NCBI GenBank assembly: GCA_030562195.1
Contig: JAUJPP010000012.1
Location: forward strand, 3,658,001 to 3,722,000
Origin: Nipponacmea schrenckii
Lineage: Eukaryota; Mollusca; Gastropoda; Lottiidae
Direction: 5' to 3'
DNA length: 64,000 bases
Below the pieces are notes generated by a model. The model searched no databases. It was not told the origin of the DNA and saw nothing but the letters and a program-made list of their open reading frames with translations. The position numbers and the translations under genes are program-made. Shown in pieces: positions 22,756-37,400 of this stretch (positions within the stretch are counted from its first letter, which is position 1; every line of letters begins with the position of its first letter).

Positions 22756-23935
22756 TATTGGCCCTTATACACCAAATGAAATTACGCTTAATTTAATTCT
22801 ATTCTGCCCGAATAACATTAACTTTTAACTTAATTTTATATTTTGTATGCACCACATAGAATTACCTTAAATGTATCTAAAAATCGGCTAATTTAATGCT
22901 TAACTTTAAGTTGGCCGGGACAAGTTTTGACATTTAATTCTATTTGTAAATCAGTACAAATTCCTTTTGTGGCTCTTCGATGTTTAAAAAGGGAGAATTA
23001 TTTAGGGAATAGCCATAAGACGGTCACTGATTTTACGACATTTTCAGTGAAATTTATATATGTACATTTTAACAGACAATTACAGGTTTATAAAACTGCT
23101 ACTGTAGTCATAATCTGTTCCACCACCCCTTTCCTGCTTTGCCTTATCCATCATTATCTGTACAAGTTCCATCCTTTTTACGTTTTCGACTCTTTTGTAC
23201 TCGGATTCCATATGAATTAAAGTCATTCGTGCTTGGTGTTCCTCTTGCAGGTAATTAAGATTTTGTCCACGCTCAAGAATAGTTTCTTGCGACGATGAGC
23301 GCCTTGATGATTTTTTTTGGTGGGAATCTTGACTTGTTGGTGGACTCTGGAAAGGGTTGACTTGTCGATTGGCCTTAAAGGGGATGACTTTCGTCGTCGT
23401 CATCTGGAACAGCTAAAGTTTCAAATGTCTTAGGGCAGGAATCTTTGATATTTTGAAAGACGTTATCCAATTCTGTAGGCTTTTTCCCTCCCCCAGTTTT
23501 TCGCACTTCTCGTCTTCTATCTGCGTCTTTCTGCTTAGCTTTGGTGGTTAGGTTGCTAAGGCAAATCTTAAGAGAGTCGATGCCACGATTTGTTGTCAAC
23601 GAATCCAAGTTACTGGATCAACTATTTTGCAAAAATGACACATGACATGTCCAATTCCATACGTTCACTTGCTCCTTCGGAGAATAAGATATAATTACAG
23701 ATGTCTTTTATCTTTCTCTTGTTGAATCTTAACTCTTGTTTAACTGTCACAAAACCTATAGTACATAGTGTGTGGTTCAAATGGAAATTAGGATTTCATT
23801 ACGGTAGAGATGAATATATTTAGCTAATTGTTAGTTGGTGCATACAAAAAATAGAATTATCTTTAAATAAAGTTAACTAAATCTATTTAAGGTTTAAAAT
23901 AATTCTATTCTCCTTAATTCTCCTTTCTAATCACA
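22756..23935 (-). mobile_element. Decayed PIF/Harbinger-like element
   Basis: The ends carry imperfect inverted repeats: TTAACTTTTAACTTAATTTT with TTTGTATGCACCA at 22,842-22,854, matched inverted at 23,836-23,885. Between them lies a minus-strand Myb/SANT-type pseudogene of the kind Harbinger transposons encode next to their nuclease. The nuclease gene itself is missing. The element interrupts the second copy of the duplicated 15-kb segment, which resumes near 23,970. Exact ends and target-site duplication are uncertain. Confidence 0.6.
23083..23635 (-). pseudogene. Myb/SANT-like DNA-binding protein remnant
   Basis: The minus strand encodes SLKICLSNLTTKAKQKDADR followed by a REVRKTGGG segment, typical of the C-terminal helix and tail of Myb/SANT-like domains in Harbinger-derived proteins (NAIF1/MSANTD type). 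A spacer and then a basic, Gln-rich coiled segment (HQARMTLIHMESEYKRVENV) follow. The frame shifts by one base near 23,380-23,400, splitting it into two open frames, and the N-terminal SANT helices are absent or degraded. Confidence 0.65.
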
Positions 23936-24129
23936 AACAAAACATGATTGGATCTCAAAATAACTTTATGCTACGAAATAAATATTTGTACACCCATGCT
24001 TAAATTTACTCCTGCATAAGTCACTCTTAATGAAACCCAAACTTGTTCTTAAGACATAGAACACTTAATATTAAATACTATTACTTTGCAATCATAATAA
24101 TGCAGTTGACATTGGCTTGCATTAACAAA

Positions 24130-25327
24130 GTTCATTATACTTCATACCTGAAACAAGGCTTATATTTACATAATTTGAGCAATAAAACTTTGGAGTTATT
24201 AGCCCAAACTAAAGGCCAATATTGGAAGTGGCTCAACTACCAAGTTACAGTTGAACCAAGTTTATAGGCACCAAGAACATCTGAATTTAATCAGTTAATG
24301 ATGACGAAAGTTGTTTCAGTCCGACTGAGATATCCCACTCAGGCTTAGCACTATTCAGTCGACCCTTTTAAAAATTACCTAATCCCTTCGTAAAATCATT
24401 TTATGAAAATTGAGTAGTTCAATCTATATATATGTAGGCTTTGTCAGGGAAGTACATTACAACAGTACGTTCTGCCCTACATACGCACTCACACGCACAC
24501 ACCCTTTCTTCAACTTTCGCCTGACCATTGTTAACACATTGTATGATCATAAACATAGACTTTGCCAATGCTCAATGTCAAATGCCTTTACATCCCTTGT
24601 ACCTCTTATTCAAAATTAATTTCATTTTTTTTACGTTGAAGAAGTCAAGTGTAAGATAATAAGCATGTAGACCTGCTTAAAAGCTCTCGGAACTAGTCTA
24701 TTATCATATTGTCTGTACTCTATACTTATTTTATACATCAAAACACAATCGACTACAATAGTTACCTTTGTACCATGGAAGTTTTTTTAAATTTAGTGAT
24801 TTGATTGGATTATACGCCATGGAATTCAACCAATCGCAATAAAAGACTATGATTATCTGTATTTGTTATCTAATTTATTCACCCGATTTACCAACATCCA
24901 TGATACATTTAATATGAATAATGCAGTCAAAGTATAAGTTCGTAGTGGCCATTCTCTTATCAAGGAAGTTACTAAATGCATTGATTTGATTGAATTGTAC
25001 GCAAGAAAATACAACCATTCAGAGGTCTCGGTAAAAAAGACTAAGCTTTGCTCTAATGTTTACAGTTTTTCTGTCAAGGCCCTGACTGGCTGTAATTGCT
25101 AGCGAACAATCTACTAGTAATCAAATCGGTGCATTTACAGTCCAGGTATAAGTACGAAGTTCGTTATTAAGTCTGTAAAAACTTAGCCATAGTGTAGTCC
25201 TTCTGTCGAGGACTCTTATTGGCAGCATTCGCTGGCGTAAAATCCAATGAATGATACAAGATTGTAATAGCTTAGCATTGTGAAGATGATCTAAACACGG
25301 TCATGAACATTGTCTTTGATATTTCAG
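24130..25327. other. 5' flank of the giant gene with diverged ~210-bp repeats
   Basis: No coding sequence recognised. Related segments near 24,925, 25,130 and 25,203 share phrases such as AGGTATAAGTACGAAGTTCG and TTATTGGCAGCATTCGC. They resemble 54,520-54,740, the upstream flank of the cysteine-rich peptide gene. Several ATTGG (inverted CCAAT) motifs are present. A splice acceptor (GATATTTCAG) ends at 25,327. Confidence 0.5.
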
Positions 25328-25406
25328 ATTCACAGTTATGGAGTTAGACGACGAAGATTAATTGGATATATCCCACTAGTCTTTTTTGTCGAAATCCAAC
25401 CATATA

Positions 25407-28400
25407 ATGGATTCTGGAGTAAAGGAATCGAGTTCAATATTAGAAAATTGGGCAAGTCCCCTGTCACAGAGCCCCAGCTCTATGTTCTCAACAAGTCCAG
25501 TGGAACCACAGACATCAAAGTTTCCACTACCAAAATCTGATCGACGTACTAAAGAATCATCATCAGAATCAACTGACTATAAGTCGGATTTAGGTTTGGA
25601 AACGGATTCCAATGACGGAAGGGTGTCAGATAATCAGATGAAAATTGATAAATGCAGAGGTAAATTTACTAAAACAGATAACAGGTCCGATAAAAATAAA
25701 GATCAGCTTCCATCATCTTCAAAACCAAAAGGGCTTACAACAGATGAAAAAATTAAAGTGATTCTTGCTATGCCTGTTGATAAGTTCTTTGATGAAGAAT
25801 ATGATGATTTTTATACTGGAAAGAAAAGCATTGATGAAATGCCCGAAAGAATAGGTGTTCGCAAACCTAGTACACCACCAGTTAAAAAGAATGGAACATC
25901 AGATAGTTTTAAGCTACTGAGTACAGGAACTGTTACTAAAAATAATAATCGATCAGTAAAAACTGGTATTAATAAACGCCAGGAAACAACAACTTTAGCT
26001 TCTGACGAAGGCTCTGATGAAAAGTCCGAAGGGAAAAGTGTCCCTAAACCCAATAAAACACCAGTAAAAAAGATTGGAACTTCAGGTAGTGTTAAACAAT
26101 CGGGTACACGGACTGTTACTAAAAATAGCAATGGATCAGTACCGGCTGGTAGTAAGAATCGCCAAGAATCAGCAAGTTCGTTAGCTTCTGAAGAAAGCCC
26201 TGATGAAAAGTCTGACGGGCAAAATGTCCCTAAACCCAATAAAGCATCAGTAAAAAAGATTGGAACTTCAGGTAGTGTTAAACAATCGGGTACAAGGACT
26301 GTTACTAAAAATAGCAATGGATCAGTACAGGCTGGTAGTAAGAATCGCCAAGAATCAGCAAGTTCGTTAGCTTCTGAAGAAAGCCCCGATGAAAAGTCCG
26401 ACGGGCAAAATGTCCCTAAACCCAATAAAGCATCAGTAAAAAAGATTGGAACTTCAGGTAGTGTTAAACAATCGGGTACAAGGACTGTTACTAAAAAAAG
26501 CAATGGATTAGAAAAGGCTGATATTAAGAATCGCCAAGAATCAGCAAGTTCGTTAGCTTCTGAAGAAAGTCCTGATGAAAAGTCCGACGGGAAAAATGTC
26601 CCTAAACCCAATAAAGCATCAGTAAAAAGATTGGAACTTCAGGTAGTGTTAAACAATCGGGTACAAGGACTGTTACTAAAAATAGCAATGGATCAATAAA
26701 GGCTGGTATTAAGAATCGCCAAGAATCAGCAAGTTCGTTAGCTTCTGAAGAAAGCCCTGATGAAAAGTCCGACGGGAAAAATGTCCCTAAACCTAATAAA
26801 GCATCAGTAAAAAAGATTGGAAATTCAGGTAGTGTTAAACAATCGGGTACAAGGACTGTTACTAAAAATAGCAATGGATCAGTAAAGTCTGGTATTAAGA
26901 ATCGCCAAGAATCGGCAAGTTCATTAGCTTCTGAAGAAGGCCCTGATGAAATGCCTAAAGGGAATGGTATCCCTAAACCCAATAAATCACCAGAAAAAAA
27001 GAATGGAAGATCAGATTATGCTAAACAGATGGGTACAGCTGTATATTGCAACTGGTCAGTAAAGGCTGTAAATAGCAACGGGTCAGTAAAGGCTGTAAAT
27101 GGCAACGGATCAAAAAAGGCTGTAAATTCCAACGGGTCAGTAAAAGCAGTAAATAGCAACAGGTCAGTAAAAGCAGTAAATAGCAACAGGTCAGTAAAAG
27201 CTGTAAATAGCAACGGGTCAGTAAAAGCAGTAAATAGCTACAGGTCAGTAAAAGCAGTAAATAGTAACGCATCAAAAAATGCTGTAAATTGGAACGGGTC
27301 AGTAATGACTGTAAATAGCAAAGGGTCAGTGAAAGGGGTAAATAGCAACGGGTCAATGAAAGCAGTAAATAGCAACGGATCAAAAAAGGCTGTAAATTGG
27401 AACGGGTCAGTAATGACTGTAAATAGCAAAGGGTCAGTGAAAGCAGTAAATAGCAACGGGTCAGTAAAGACTGTAAATAGCAACGGATCAAAAAAGGCTG
27501 TAAATTGCAATGGGTCAGTGAAGGCTGTAAATAGCAACGGGTCAGTAAAAGCAGTTAATAGCAACGGATCAAAAAAGGCTGAAAATAGCAACGGGTCAGT
27601 AAAAGCAGTAAATAGCAACAGGTCAGTAAAAGCAGCAAATAGTAATGGGTCAGTAAAGGCTGGTATTAAGAATCGCCAAAGATCAGCAAGTTCGTTAGCT
27701 TCTGAAGAAGGCCCTGATGAAAAGTCCGACGGGAAAAATGTCCCTAAACCCAATAAAGCATCAGTAAAAAAGATTGGAACTTCAGGTAGTGTTGAACAAT
27801 GGGATACAAGGACTGTTACTAAAAATGAATCAGTAACGGCTGGTATTAAGAATCGCCAAGAATCAGCAAGTTCATTCGCTTCTGAAGAAGGCCCTGATGA
27901 AATGCCTAACGGCAATGGTATCCCTAAACCCAATAAATCACCAGACAAGAAGAATGGAAGATCAGATAATGCTAAACAGTTGGGTACAGCTGTATATTGC
28001 AACGGGCCAGTAAAGGCTGTAAATAGCAACGGATCAGTGAAAGCAGTAAATAGCAACGGATCAAAAAAGGCTGTAAATTGCAACGGGTCAGTAAAAACAG
28101 TAAATAGTAACAGGTCAGTGAAAGCTGTAAATTGCAACAGGTCAGTAAAAGCAGTAAATAGCAACGTGTCAGTAAAGGCTGGTATTAATAAAGGCCAGGA
28201 AACAGCAACTTCGTTAGCTTCTCGAGAAATGCCCGACATGAATAGTGTCCGTAAACAAAAGCCAACATCAGTAATAAAAGATACAAGATCAGGAAGTGCT
28301 TCGTTAGCTTCTGCTTCTAAAAGCAAACCAAGTGACCAACGACAAGATCATAGATACCAGGGTATTAATGAGCACCCAAAACAATCTTTACTACTAAAGG

Positions 28401-31400
28401 TAGACCTGTACGATACAGATACTGCCAATATGAAGAAACATGGTACTATAAAGATAAATACATCAACCAAGGACCAAGCAAAACGTACTTCTAAAACGGA
28501 AAAGTCTAAATCACGAGCATCTGATGGGAAAAAATCACACAGTACAGAATTCACAAAGAAAATTGCTACTGCTTTCAGCGGTACCGGTAGAGAAAAGATC
28601 CATACAGATGATCAAGAAACTAAGACGCCAGCACCGAATCGATCTGCACTACCGAAGTTATTTCTTTACGATACAGATACTGTAAATACGGAGAAAGCTA
28701 GCGTAAAGCAAGATGATATGAAAGAAGAATCAAAACCAAAAAGGCCTGCACTATTAAAGGTATATTCTTATAATAAAAATACAGTTAATACGGAGAAACC
28801 TAGTGTAAAACAAGATGATATTAAACAACAACCAAAGAGACCTGCACTACCAAAGGTTTATCTTTACGATACAGATACTGTAAATACAGAGAAACCTAGT
28901 GTAAAACATGAAGGTGTTAAAGAACAACAAAAGCGCCCTGCACTTCCAAAGTTGTATCTTTACGATACAGATACTGTAAATGCGGAGAAACCTAGTGTAA
29001 AACAAGATGATATGAAAGTAGAACCAAAAAAACCTGCACTTCCAAAGTTACATCTTTACGATACAGATACTGTAAATACGGAGAAACCTATTGTAAAACA
29101 AGAAGTTGTTAAAGAACAACAAAAGCGCCCTGCACTTCCAAAGGTTCATCTTTACGATACAGATATTGTTAATACGGAGAAACCTAGTGTAAAACAAGAT
29201 GATATGAAAGAAGAACCAAATAGACCTGCACTACCAAAGGTTTATCTTTACGATACAGATACTGTAAACACAGAGAAACCTAGTGTAAAACAAGATGATA
29301 TGAAAATAGAACCAAAAAGACCTGCACTACCAAAGGTTTATCTTTACGATACAGATACTGTTAATACGGAGAAACCTAGTGTAAAACAAGATGATATGAA
29401 AGTAGAACCAAAAAGACCTGCACTTCCAAAGGTACATATTTACGATACAGATGCTATAAATACGGAGAAACCTAGTGTAAAGCAAGAAGATATTAAACAA
29501 CAACCAAAAAAACCTGCACTTCCAAAGGTATATCTTTACGATACAGATACTATAAATACGGAGAAACCTAGTGTAAAGCAAGAAGGTGTTAAAGAACAAC
29601 AGAAGCGCCCCTCACTTCCAAAGTTATGTCTTTACGGTGCATATACTGTAAATACGGAGAAACCTAGTGTAAAACAAGATGATATGAAAATAGAACCAAA
29701 GAGACCCGCACTTTCAAAGTTACATCTTATCGATACAGATACTATAAATACAGAGAAACCTAGTGTAAAACAAGATGATATGAAAGAAGAACAAAAAAGA
29801 CCCGCACTTCCAAAGGTGTATCTTTACAATACAGATACTGTAAATACGGAGAAACCTAGTGTAAAACAAAATGATATGAAAGAAGAACAAAAAAGACCCG
29901 CACTTCCAAAGGTGGAACCAAAGAGACCTGCACTTCCAAAGGTTTATCTTTACGATACAGATACTGTAACTATGGAGAAACCTAGTGTAAAACAAGATGA
30001 TATGAAAGAAGAACCAAACAGACATGCACTTCCAAAGGTTTATCTTCACGCTACAGATACTATAAATACGGAGCAACCTAGTGTAAAGCAGAAAGGCGTA
30101 ACAGAACAACACAAGCGCCCTGCACTACCAAAAGTTCATATTTACGATACAGATACTGTAAATACGGAGAAAGCTAGTTTAAAACATGATGATATTAAAA
30201 AACAATCAAAACCAAACAGACCTGCGCTACAAAAGGTTTATTTTAATGATAAAACTACTGTTAATACGGAGGAACTTAGTGTAAAACATGAAGATATTAA
30301 ACAACAACTAAAAGGACCTGCACTACCAAAGGTATATCTTTACGATACAGTTACCGTAAATACAGGAGAAACCTACTTTAAAGCAAGATGATAATAAACA
30401 ACAACCAAAGCGCCCTGCACTACCAAAGGTTTATCTTTACGATACAGATCCTATAATTACGGAGAAACCTAATGTAAAACAAGATGATAATATAGAACCC
30501 AAAAACCCCCGCACTTCCAAAGGTTTATCTTTACGATACAGATACTATAATTACGGAGAAACCTAATGTAAAACAAGATGATATGATAGTAAAACCAAAT
30601 ATACCTGCACTTCCAAAGGTTTATCTTTACGATACAGATACTTTAAATACGGAGAAACCTAGTGTAAAACAAGATGCTATTAAACAACAATCCAAGGGAC
30701 CTGAACTACCAAAGGTTTATCTTTACGATACAGATACTATAAATACGGAGAAACCTAGTGTAAAACAAGATGATATGAAAGTAGCATCCCAAGGGACCTG
30801 ACCTACCAAAGGTTTATCTTTACGATACAGATACTATGAATACGGAGAAACCTAGTGTAAAACAAGATGATATGAAAGTAGAACCAAAAATACCTGGACT
30901 TCCAAAGGTATTATCTTTACGATACAGATACTGTAAGTACGGAGAAACCTAGTGTAAAACAAGATGATATTAAACAGCAATCCAAGGGACCTGACCTACC
31001 AAAGGTTTATCTTTACGATACAGATACTATAAATACGGAGAAACCTAGTGTAAAACAAGATGATATGAAAGTAGAACTAAAAGTACCTGGACTTCCAAAG
31101 GTACATCTTTACAATACAGATACTGTAAATACGGAGAAACCTAGTGTAAAACAAGATGATATGAAACAACAACCCAAGGGACCTGCACTACCAAAGGTTT
31201 ATCTTTACGATACAGATACTATAAATACGGAGAAACCTAGTAAAAAACAAGATGATATGAAAGTAGAACCAAAAAGACCTGCACTTCCAAAGGTTTATCT
31301 TTACGATACAGATGCTATAAATACGGAGAAACCTAGTGTAAAGCAAGAAGGTGATAAAGAACAACAAAAGCGCCCTGCACTTCCAAAGGTACATCTTTAC

Positions 31401-34400
31401 GATACAGATACTATAAATACGGAGAAATCTAGTGTAAAACAAGATGCTATTAAACCACAATCCAAGGAACCTGCACTTCCAAAGTTGTATCTTTACGATA
31501 CAGATACTATAAATACGGAAAAACCTAGTGTAAAACAAGATGATATGAAAGATGAACCAAAAAGACCTGCACTACCAAAAATATATAATTACAATACAGA
31601 TACTGTAAATGCGGAGAAACCTAGCGAAATACCAAAGCGCCCTGCACGACCAAAGGTTTATCTTTACGATACAGATACTGTAAATGCGGAAAAACCCAGT
31701 GTAAAGCAAGACGTTATTAAAGTAGAACCAAAACGACCTGCACTACGAAAGGTATATTTTTGCGGTACAGATATTTTAAATACGGAGAAACCTAGTATGA
31801 AACAAGTCAGTTTCTCAAAAGAGACTGAAGCATTTACGTCGCATATGGAGAATTATAAGCCGATACCATCTCATAATAAACGATCAGGTTCCACAGAATA
31901 CACAGAGAAATTTGCTACCGCTCTTAGCAGTACCAGTGGAGTAAAAGTTCATACAGATGTTCCTAAAATCAGCGGATTTGATCTTGTAGAAATGTATATT
32001 CAACATGGAATCAGTATATCTCAGACCTCTTTGTTATCCGAGAACACTCACAGATCCAACCAAGAAAGTATGACAGATGTAACCTCCTCTGTAACAAGCA
32101 CAATTGATATCAAATGTCCTCAAATTATGACCAAGAGGGTTGGAGTATCATCTCAAATTTCAAAGGAGTCACAGGGTTATATTGCTCCAACTCAACAAAT
32201 TTCTCAAGGAGAACTACCCCTTCAGATTGACGATGGTGATTCCCATAGAGATTACTCAACGAAATATTCAAGGATTGAGGAGTCTAATACAGAATCATGC
32301 GAACCGGGTCATCGCTCTGATCAATATTCTTCAACAAACCTGAAAAGAGTTATGAAATCTCAAGAAACAAGCAGAACGTATGATGTTGAATTACCTCAAC
32401 CTAAGTGGGCCCAAGCTTGTGCTTCACAACAACAAATACCAGAAGAAGAATCTGGTTATTCAAGCTATTTATCATTATCTTCTGATACCAACCTTACATC
32501 TAGGGAAAAGAAAGCGAAATATCGCAAAAACACTAATTATACCAAAGATATCTTGTCAACATCTGTTAAAAAAAACAAATCGACTACAGGCATAGATGAA
32601 AAAGATTTATGTTATAAACTGAAACTAGATGGACATAGAATCCATCAACCAAACGTTAGCGTTAAGTTCATGACTGCAAAAATATGTAAATCACCCAAAC
32701 AAAGTCAACCTGAAAAGCAAATATCCAACACTGGCAATAAAACAGAGGATTACTGGATCGGACCAGACATGGCACAGCTTGTCAGAGTTCTTAGTTTTAC
32801 TGAAATTCCGAAAGACATAAAAAGTGGCGAGAGACAACGTGGAAAGAAACAGTCAGCTGTTAATGAGTCTAGGCTGAACCAAGAAAGCCCTATAGCACCC
32901 ATGTCATCAAATACTCCAAATGTGAGAAATGGTCAACCTGAAACATCTACTGTGATATTTATTGATTCGGAGATGCCATCAACACGACCGGGTCAGTTAG
33001 CAGGTACTTCAAATAAAAATATCACTACCCCACACGCATCAACTTCTACACAAAGTATCCTTTCAGATGTTGAAATCATAGATAATACAAGAATGGAGCA
33101 TGCCCCAACCAAAGCTGCTATTCAAATTAAGACCGCCGGAAGCGATAATACCAAAGCAGGACAATCTGGATCACGTGAATGTGGTATAAAAGATGGAGGG
33201 GATGTTAAAATGAATCTAAATAAATACGACATCTTCGCAAAATCTACCCCATCTTTAGGTGGGTTCATACCCATGAAAGTCAGTTCCACAGCGGTACGAA
33301 TGTCGAAACCATTAAGGACAGTTCTCAGTGAAGCAATTCAAATCAGGAAAGAAAAACTTCAGAAAAATGCTGGAGGTTCTCAAGACAATGCAAAAATCGA
33401 AAATACCGCCACTAAATCTGCTTTTCACGGGGAAAAAGAAGGGGTCGAAAACAACATACGAAGAGAATCTGTATCACAAGGATCTGAAATACCAAATACA
33501 GAGAATATAGAAATAATTATCAACAAAAACAAATTACATTCTACACAGTCAGTGGGAAAACGTATCCCTATGCAAAGAAGAGAGATATCTAAATATCATA
33601 AACTGGATATAGCACCTCTTACGCTAAGAAAATATTTCAGCCATACTGCTGGTTCAAAAGACAGTAAAAATATCGGAAGTATTCCCATGAAAGCTAATAC
33701 TCCTTCAAAACGTACAAAGCCTATTAAAACAAAGTATACTGGCAAGCGAAAAACACTCACTCACAAAAGAAGTTCAAAAGAAAGTTTAAAGTCTGTTATT
33801 TATATCCCGAAACTAGGCAGTGTAGAAACCAATTTTGAGGAATCGGAGGCAACACAATCACATAGAAGTTCAACATCCAATGCCTCTGGATCTCAAAAGG
33901 AATCTTTTCAAAATCTACTCAATAAGGCTATCGAAGATATTAAACATAAAAATGGCATTGATACTTTGCAATCAACAACATCCGAAGTCATTCCTAATCA
34001 TTTATGGATTGGTTCTAAGATTAGTCCAAGGAAGGCCTATATAGAAAGAAGACGATCTTCTGCATCAGAATCTCAGTCTTTATCACTAAATATCTCTGGA
34101 TCTTTAAAGGAATCTTATCAAAATCTACACGAACAGCATGGCAATATCAAACTGAAGAAATCAGAATCATTGCCAGCTGATCCATCCTTAATTGATGTTC
34201 CAGAAACAAAGTCCACATCATCTATTGACAAGAGAATCTCTATGCAAAGACAAGAACAATCCACAGATGATAAAGTGGCGAACCCGGATATAGCACCTCT
34301 TACTCTAAGAAGCTATCTCAACCTAACTGCTGGTACAGAAGACAATAATAGTATCAGAAGTATTCCCATGAAAGCTATTAATTCTTCAAAATTGATAAAG

Positions 34401-37400
34401 CCTATTAAAATCAAACTCAAGAACTATGAGCCCTTGCCAGTTGATTCAGCCTGTAATGGTGTTACAGAAACAACATATACCACGTCTATTGGCAAGCGAA
34501 AGGAACTCAGACACAAAAGAATTTCACAAGAAAGCATAAATTCGGGTATTGTTATCCCGAATCAAGCCAGTGTAGAAATCAATCCTGAGGAATCAGAAGC
34601 AATGCAATCACATGGAAGTTCATCATCCAATGTCTCTGGATCTCAAAAGGAATCTTTTCAAAATCTACTCAATAAGGCTATCGAAGATATTAAACATAAA
34701 AATGACATTGGTGCTTTGCAATCAACAACATCCGAAGTCATTCCCGATCATTTATGGAACGGTTCTAAGATAAGTCCAAGGAAGGCCTATATAGAAAGAA
34801 GACGATCTTCTGCTTCAGAACTTCAGTCGTTATCACTAAATATCTCTGAATCTCTAAAGGATTCTTTTCAAAATCTACACGAACAGGATGAAAAAATCAA
34901 ACTGAAGAAATCAGATCCATTGCTAGCTGATCCATCCTTTAATGATGTAACAGAAACAAAATCCACATCATCTATCAACCAGAGAATCTCTATGCAAAGA
35001 CAAAAACAATCCACAGATGATAAAGTGGCGAACCCGGATATAGCACCTCTTGCTCTAAGAAGCTATATCAACCAAACTGCTGGTACAGAAGACAATAATA
35101 GTATCAGAAGTATTCCCATGAAAGCTATTAATTCTTCAAAATTGATAACGCCTATTAAAATCAAACTCAAGAACTATGAGCCCTTGCCAGTTGATTCAGC
35201 CTGTAATGGTGTTACAGAAAACAGGTATACCACGTCTATTGGCAAGCGAAAGGAACTCAGACACAAACGAAGTTCACAAGAAAGGATAAAGTCTGGTATT
35301 GATATCCCTAAACCAGCCAGTGTAGAAACCAATCCTGGGGAATCAGAGGCAATGCAATCACATGGAAGTTCATCATCCAATGTCTCTGGATCTCAAAGGG
35401 AATCTTTTCAAAATCTACTCAATAAGGCTATCGAAGATAGAAATGATAAAAATGACATTGATACTTTGCAATCAACAACATCCGAAGTTATTTCTAATCA
35501 TTTATTGATTGGTTCTAAGATAAGTCCACGTAAAGCTTATATAGAAAGGAGACGATCTTCTGCTACAGAATCACCGTCCTTGGGGATTAGTACTGAACTG
35601 AATCCTATCTTTGTAGGAGAAAAGTGTACAGTTTCTCCGTATACTCCATACATTCCCGTAAGCAGACATAATGATGTAAAGACTCTCCATAAAGATATCG
35701 AAACATCATTAGAGAACTTAACAACACGTCATCCTTATCATACCCCAATTGTTTGTCCTCGGGTCACTCAGGTATATTCCGTCACAAGTCCGCGACCATT
35801 GACATTGGTTGACATATACTCACGAACTCATAATGATAAGGATTCAGATATTTCAAACAGGGCTATAAGGTCTGGTGGGGAAAACTATCAAGCTTTGCCA
35901 AGTAGAGGTAGGCCTACACCGAGGACAGATTTGGGCAGTCATAAGGCAAACATCCAAAGTCAACTACCAATGCCGGCTACCATGACTGCTGATGGTAATG
36001 CACCAAGTGACATGGCTTCTGGATCGTCCCCTATGGAGACTAGAGCACAATATAAGCAGGATGGAGCCAAAGAAGCGAAAATCGAAAAATCAGACACTGA
36101 TAAAAGAAACATGCAAAATCAACAACCAATACTAGCTACCTTTACTGCTGATGGTATACTACGAAGAGAGATGGCTTCTGGACCGTCACATATTAAGACC
36201 AGAGCATCTTCAGAAAGTGGTCAATATAAGCAGAATAGAACCAAAGAAGAGAAAATAGAAAAGTCTGAAAGAGGAAGCAATAAAAAATGTGGAGCAGATT
36301 CGCGTAAGTCTTCAATTGCAGGTGGAGGAACACGCCATTCTGTAAACAACAAGAGTAAATTTGAATCAGAACAAACACAATCTTCATCGACTGGTAGGGG
36401 ACAAAAAGACCATCGAAGAGAAGAAACGATTGGCGATGTCCTTCTCTTTCCTCACCATGGATATGATATGAATAATGTTGAATGGACAACATATTCTGAC
36501 CACAATGTTGTGGTTCAGCAACGGAATGTTCTCAGAGAATTGTCGAAGAGACTTGCGATGATTGCTGACAATCCTGATATAGCGGAGTGTAACATTATAG
36601 TTTTCAAAAGGGAAGTTTACATAGAGAAGTCTAAAACTGTTAAGAGACGAAAATTACATACTGATCATAAAGGTAAAGCTGAAGGATATAAATCTGATAG
36701 TCACAAGAACCTAAATGATATAGAAGCGAAATCAAATAAAGACCGAGAATGCCCACCAATACCTAAGGAAAATGAAAACAAAGCAAACGAATCAGAGGAA
36801 ACAGAAATGTCAAAGGAGAAATCACAAGAGGAAGTAACTACTGGGCGCCAGAAACCTCAGGATGCTCAATTGAAGGTATCAAATTTGGTTGTCAAGTCAA
36901 CAGAGTCTTTGGAAGTACCCAATAAATCAATACATGTCAATATATCAGGATACCATGCAGATACTAAGTCGTGCAATTCAGTACTTAGTGAGACAAATGT
37001 AAGACAAACTGATCGCAATACACCCACACCAAATGCATTAAAGCCTGCCAAGTCATATGATGCATTTCATACATGCAAAAAGGGAGACAGCTATACTAGA
37101 TTTATCAGAGACTCAATTTGCACTGGTTTTGAAGACGAACCCAGCGACTTACAGATTGAGTCGGAAACGCGTGATGAATCTGTGTCTTTACTTCCAATTG
37201 CAAAAATTAATGAACATGAGTTACCAAACAAGGAGGGGATCTTATATAACAATTTAACAAATACCAAGAAGGATGAAAAAATTAAAGCAAAAGCTAGGTT
37301 TGACCAAGCAAATTCTCCCACACCAAGTAGTTTGAAAATGAAAGAAGAAGCGAAAAGTATTGTTTTATCAACTTCCACTGACAAGCTTGATCCGGTGGTA

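Noticed and set aside
25811..28326. Long minus-strand open frames (up to 362 codons) opposite the giant gene
   Set aside because: They mirror the tandem repeats, whose unit lengths are multiples of three. They change frame with unit type and lack start or splice context.
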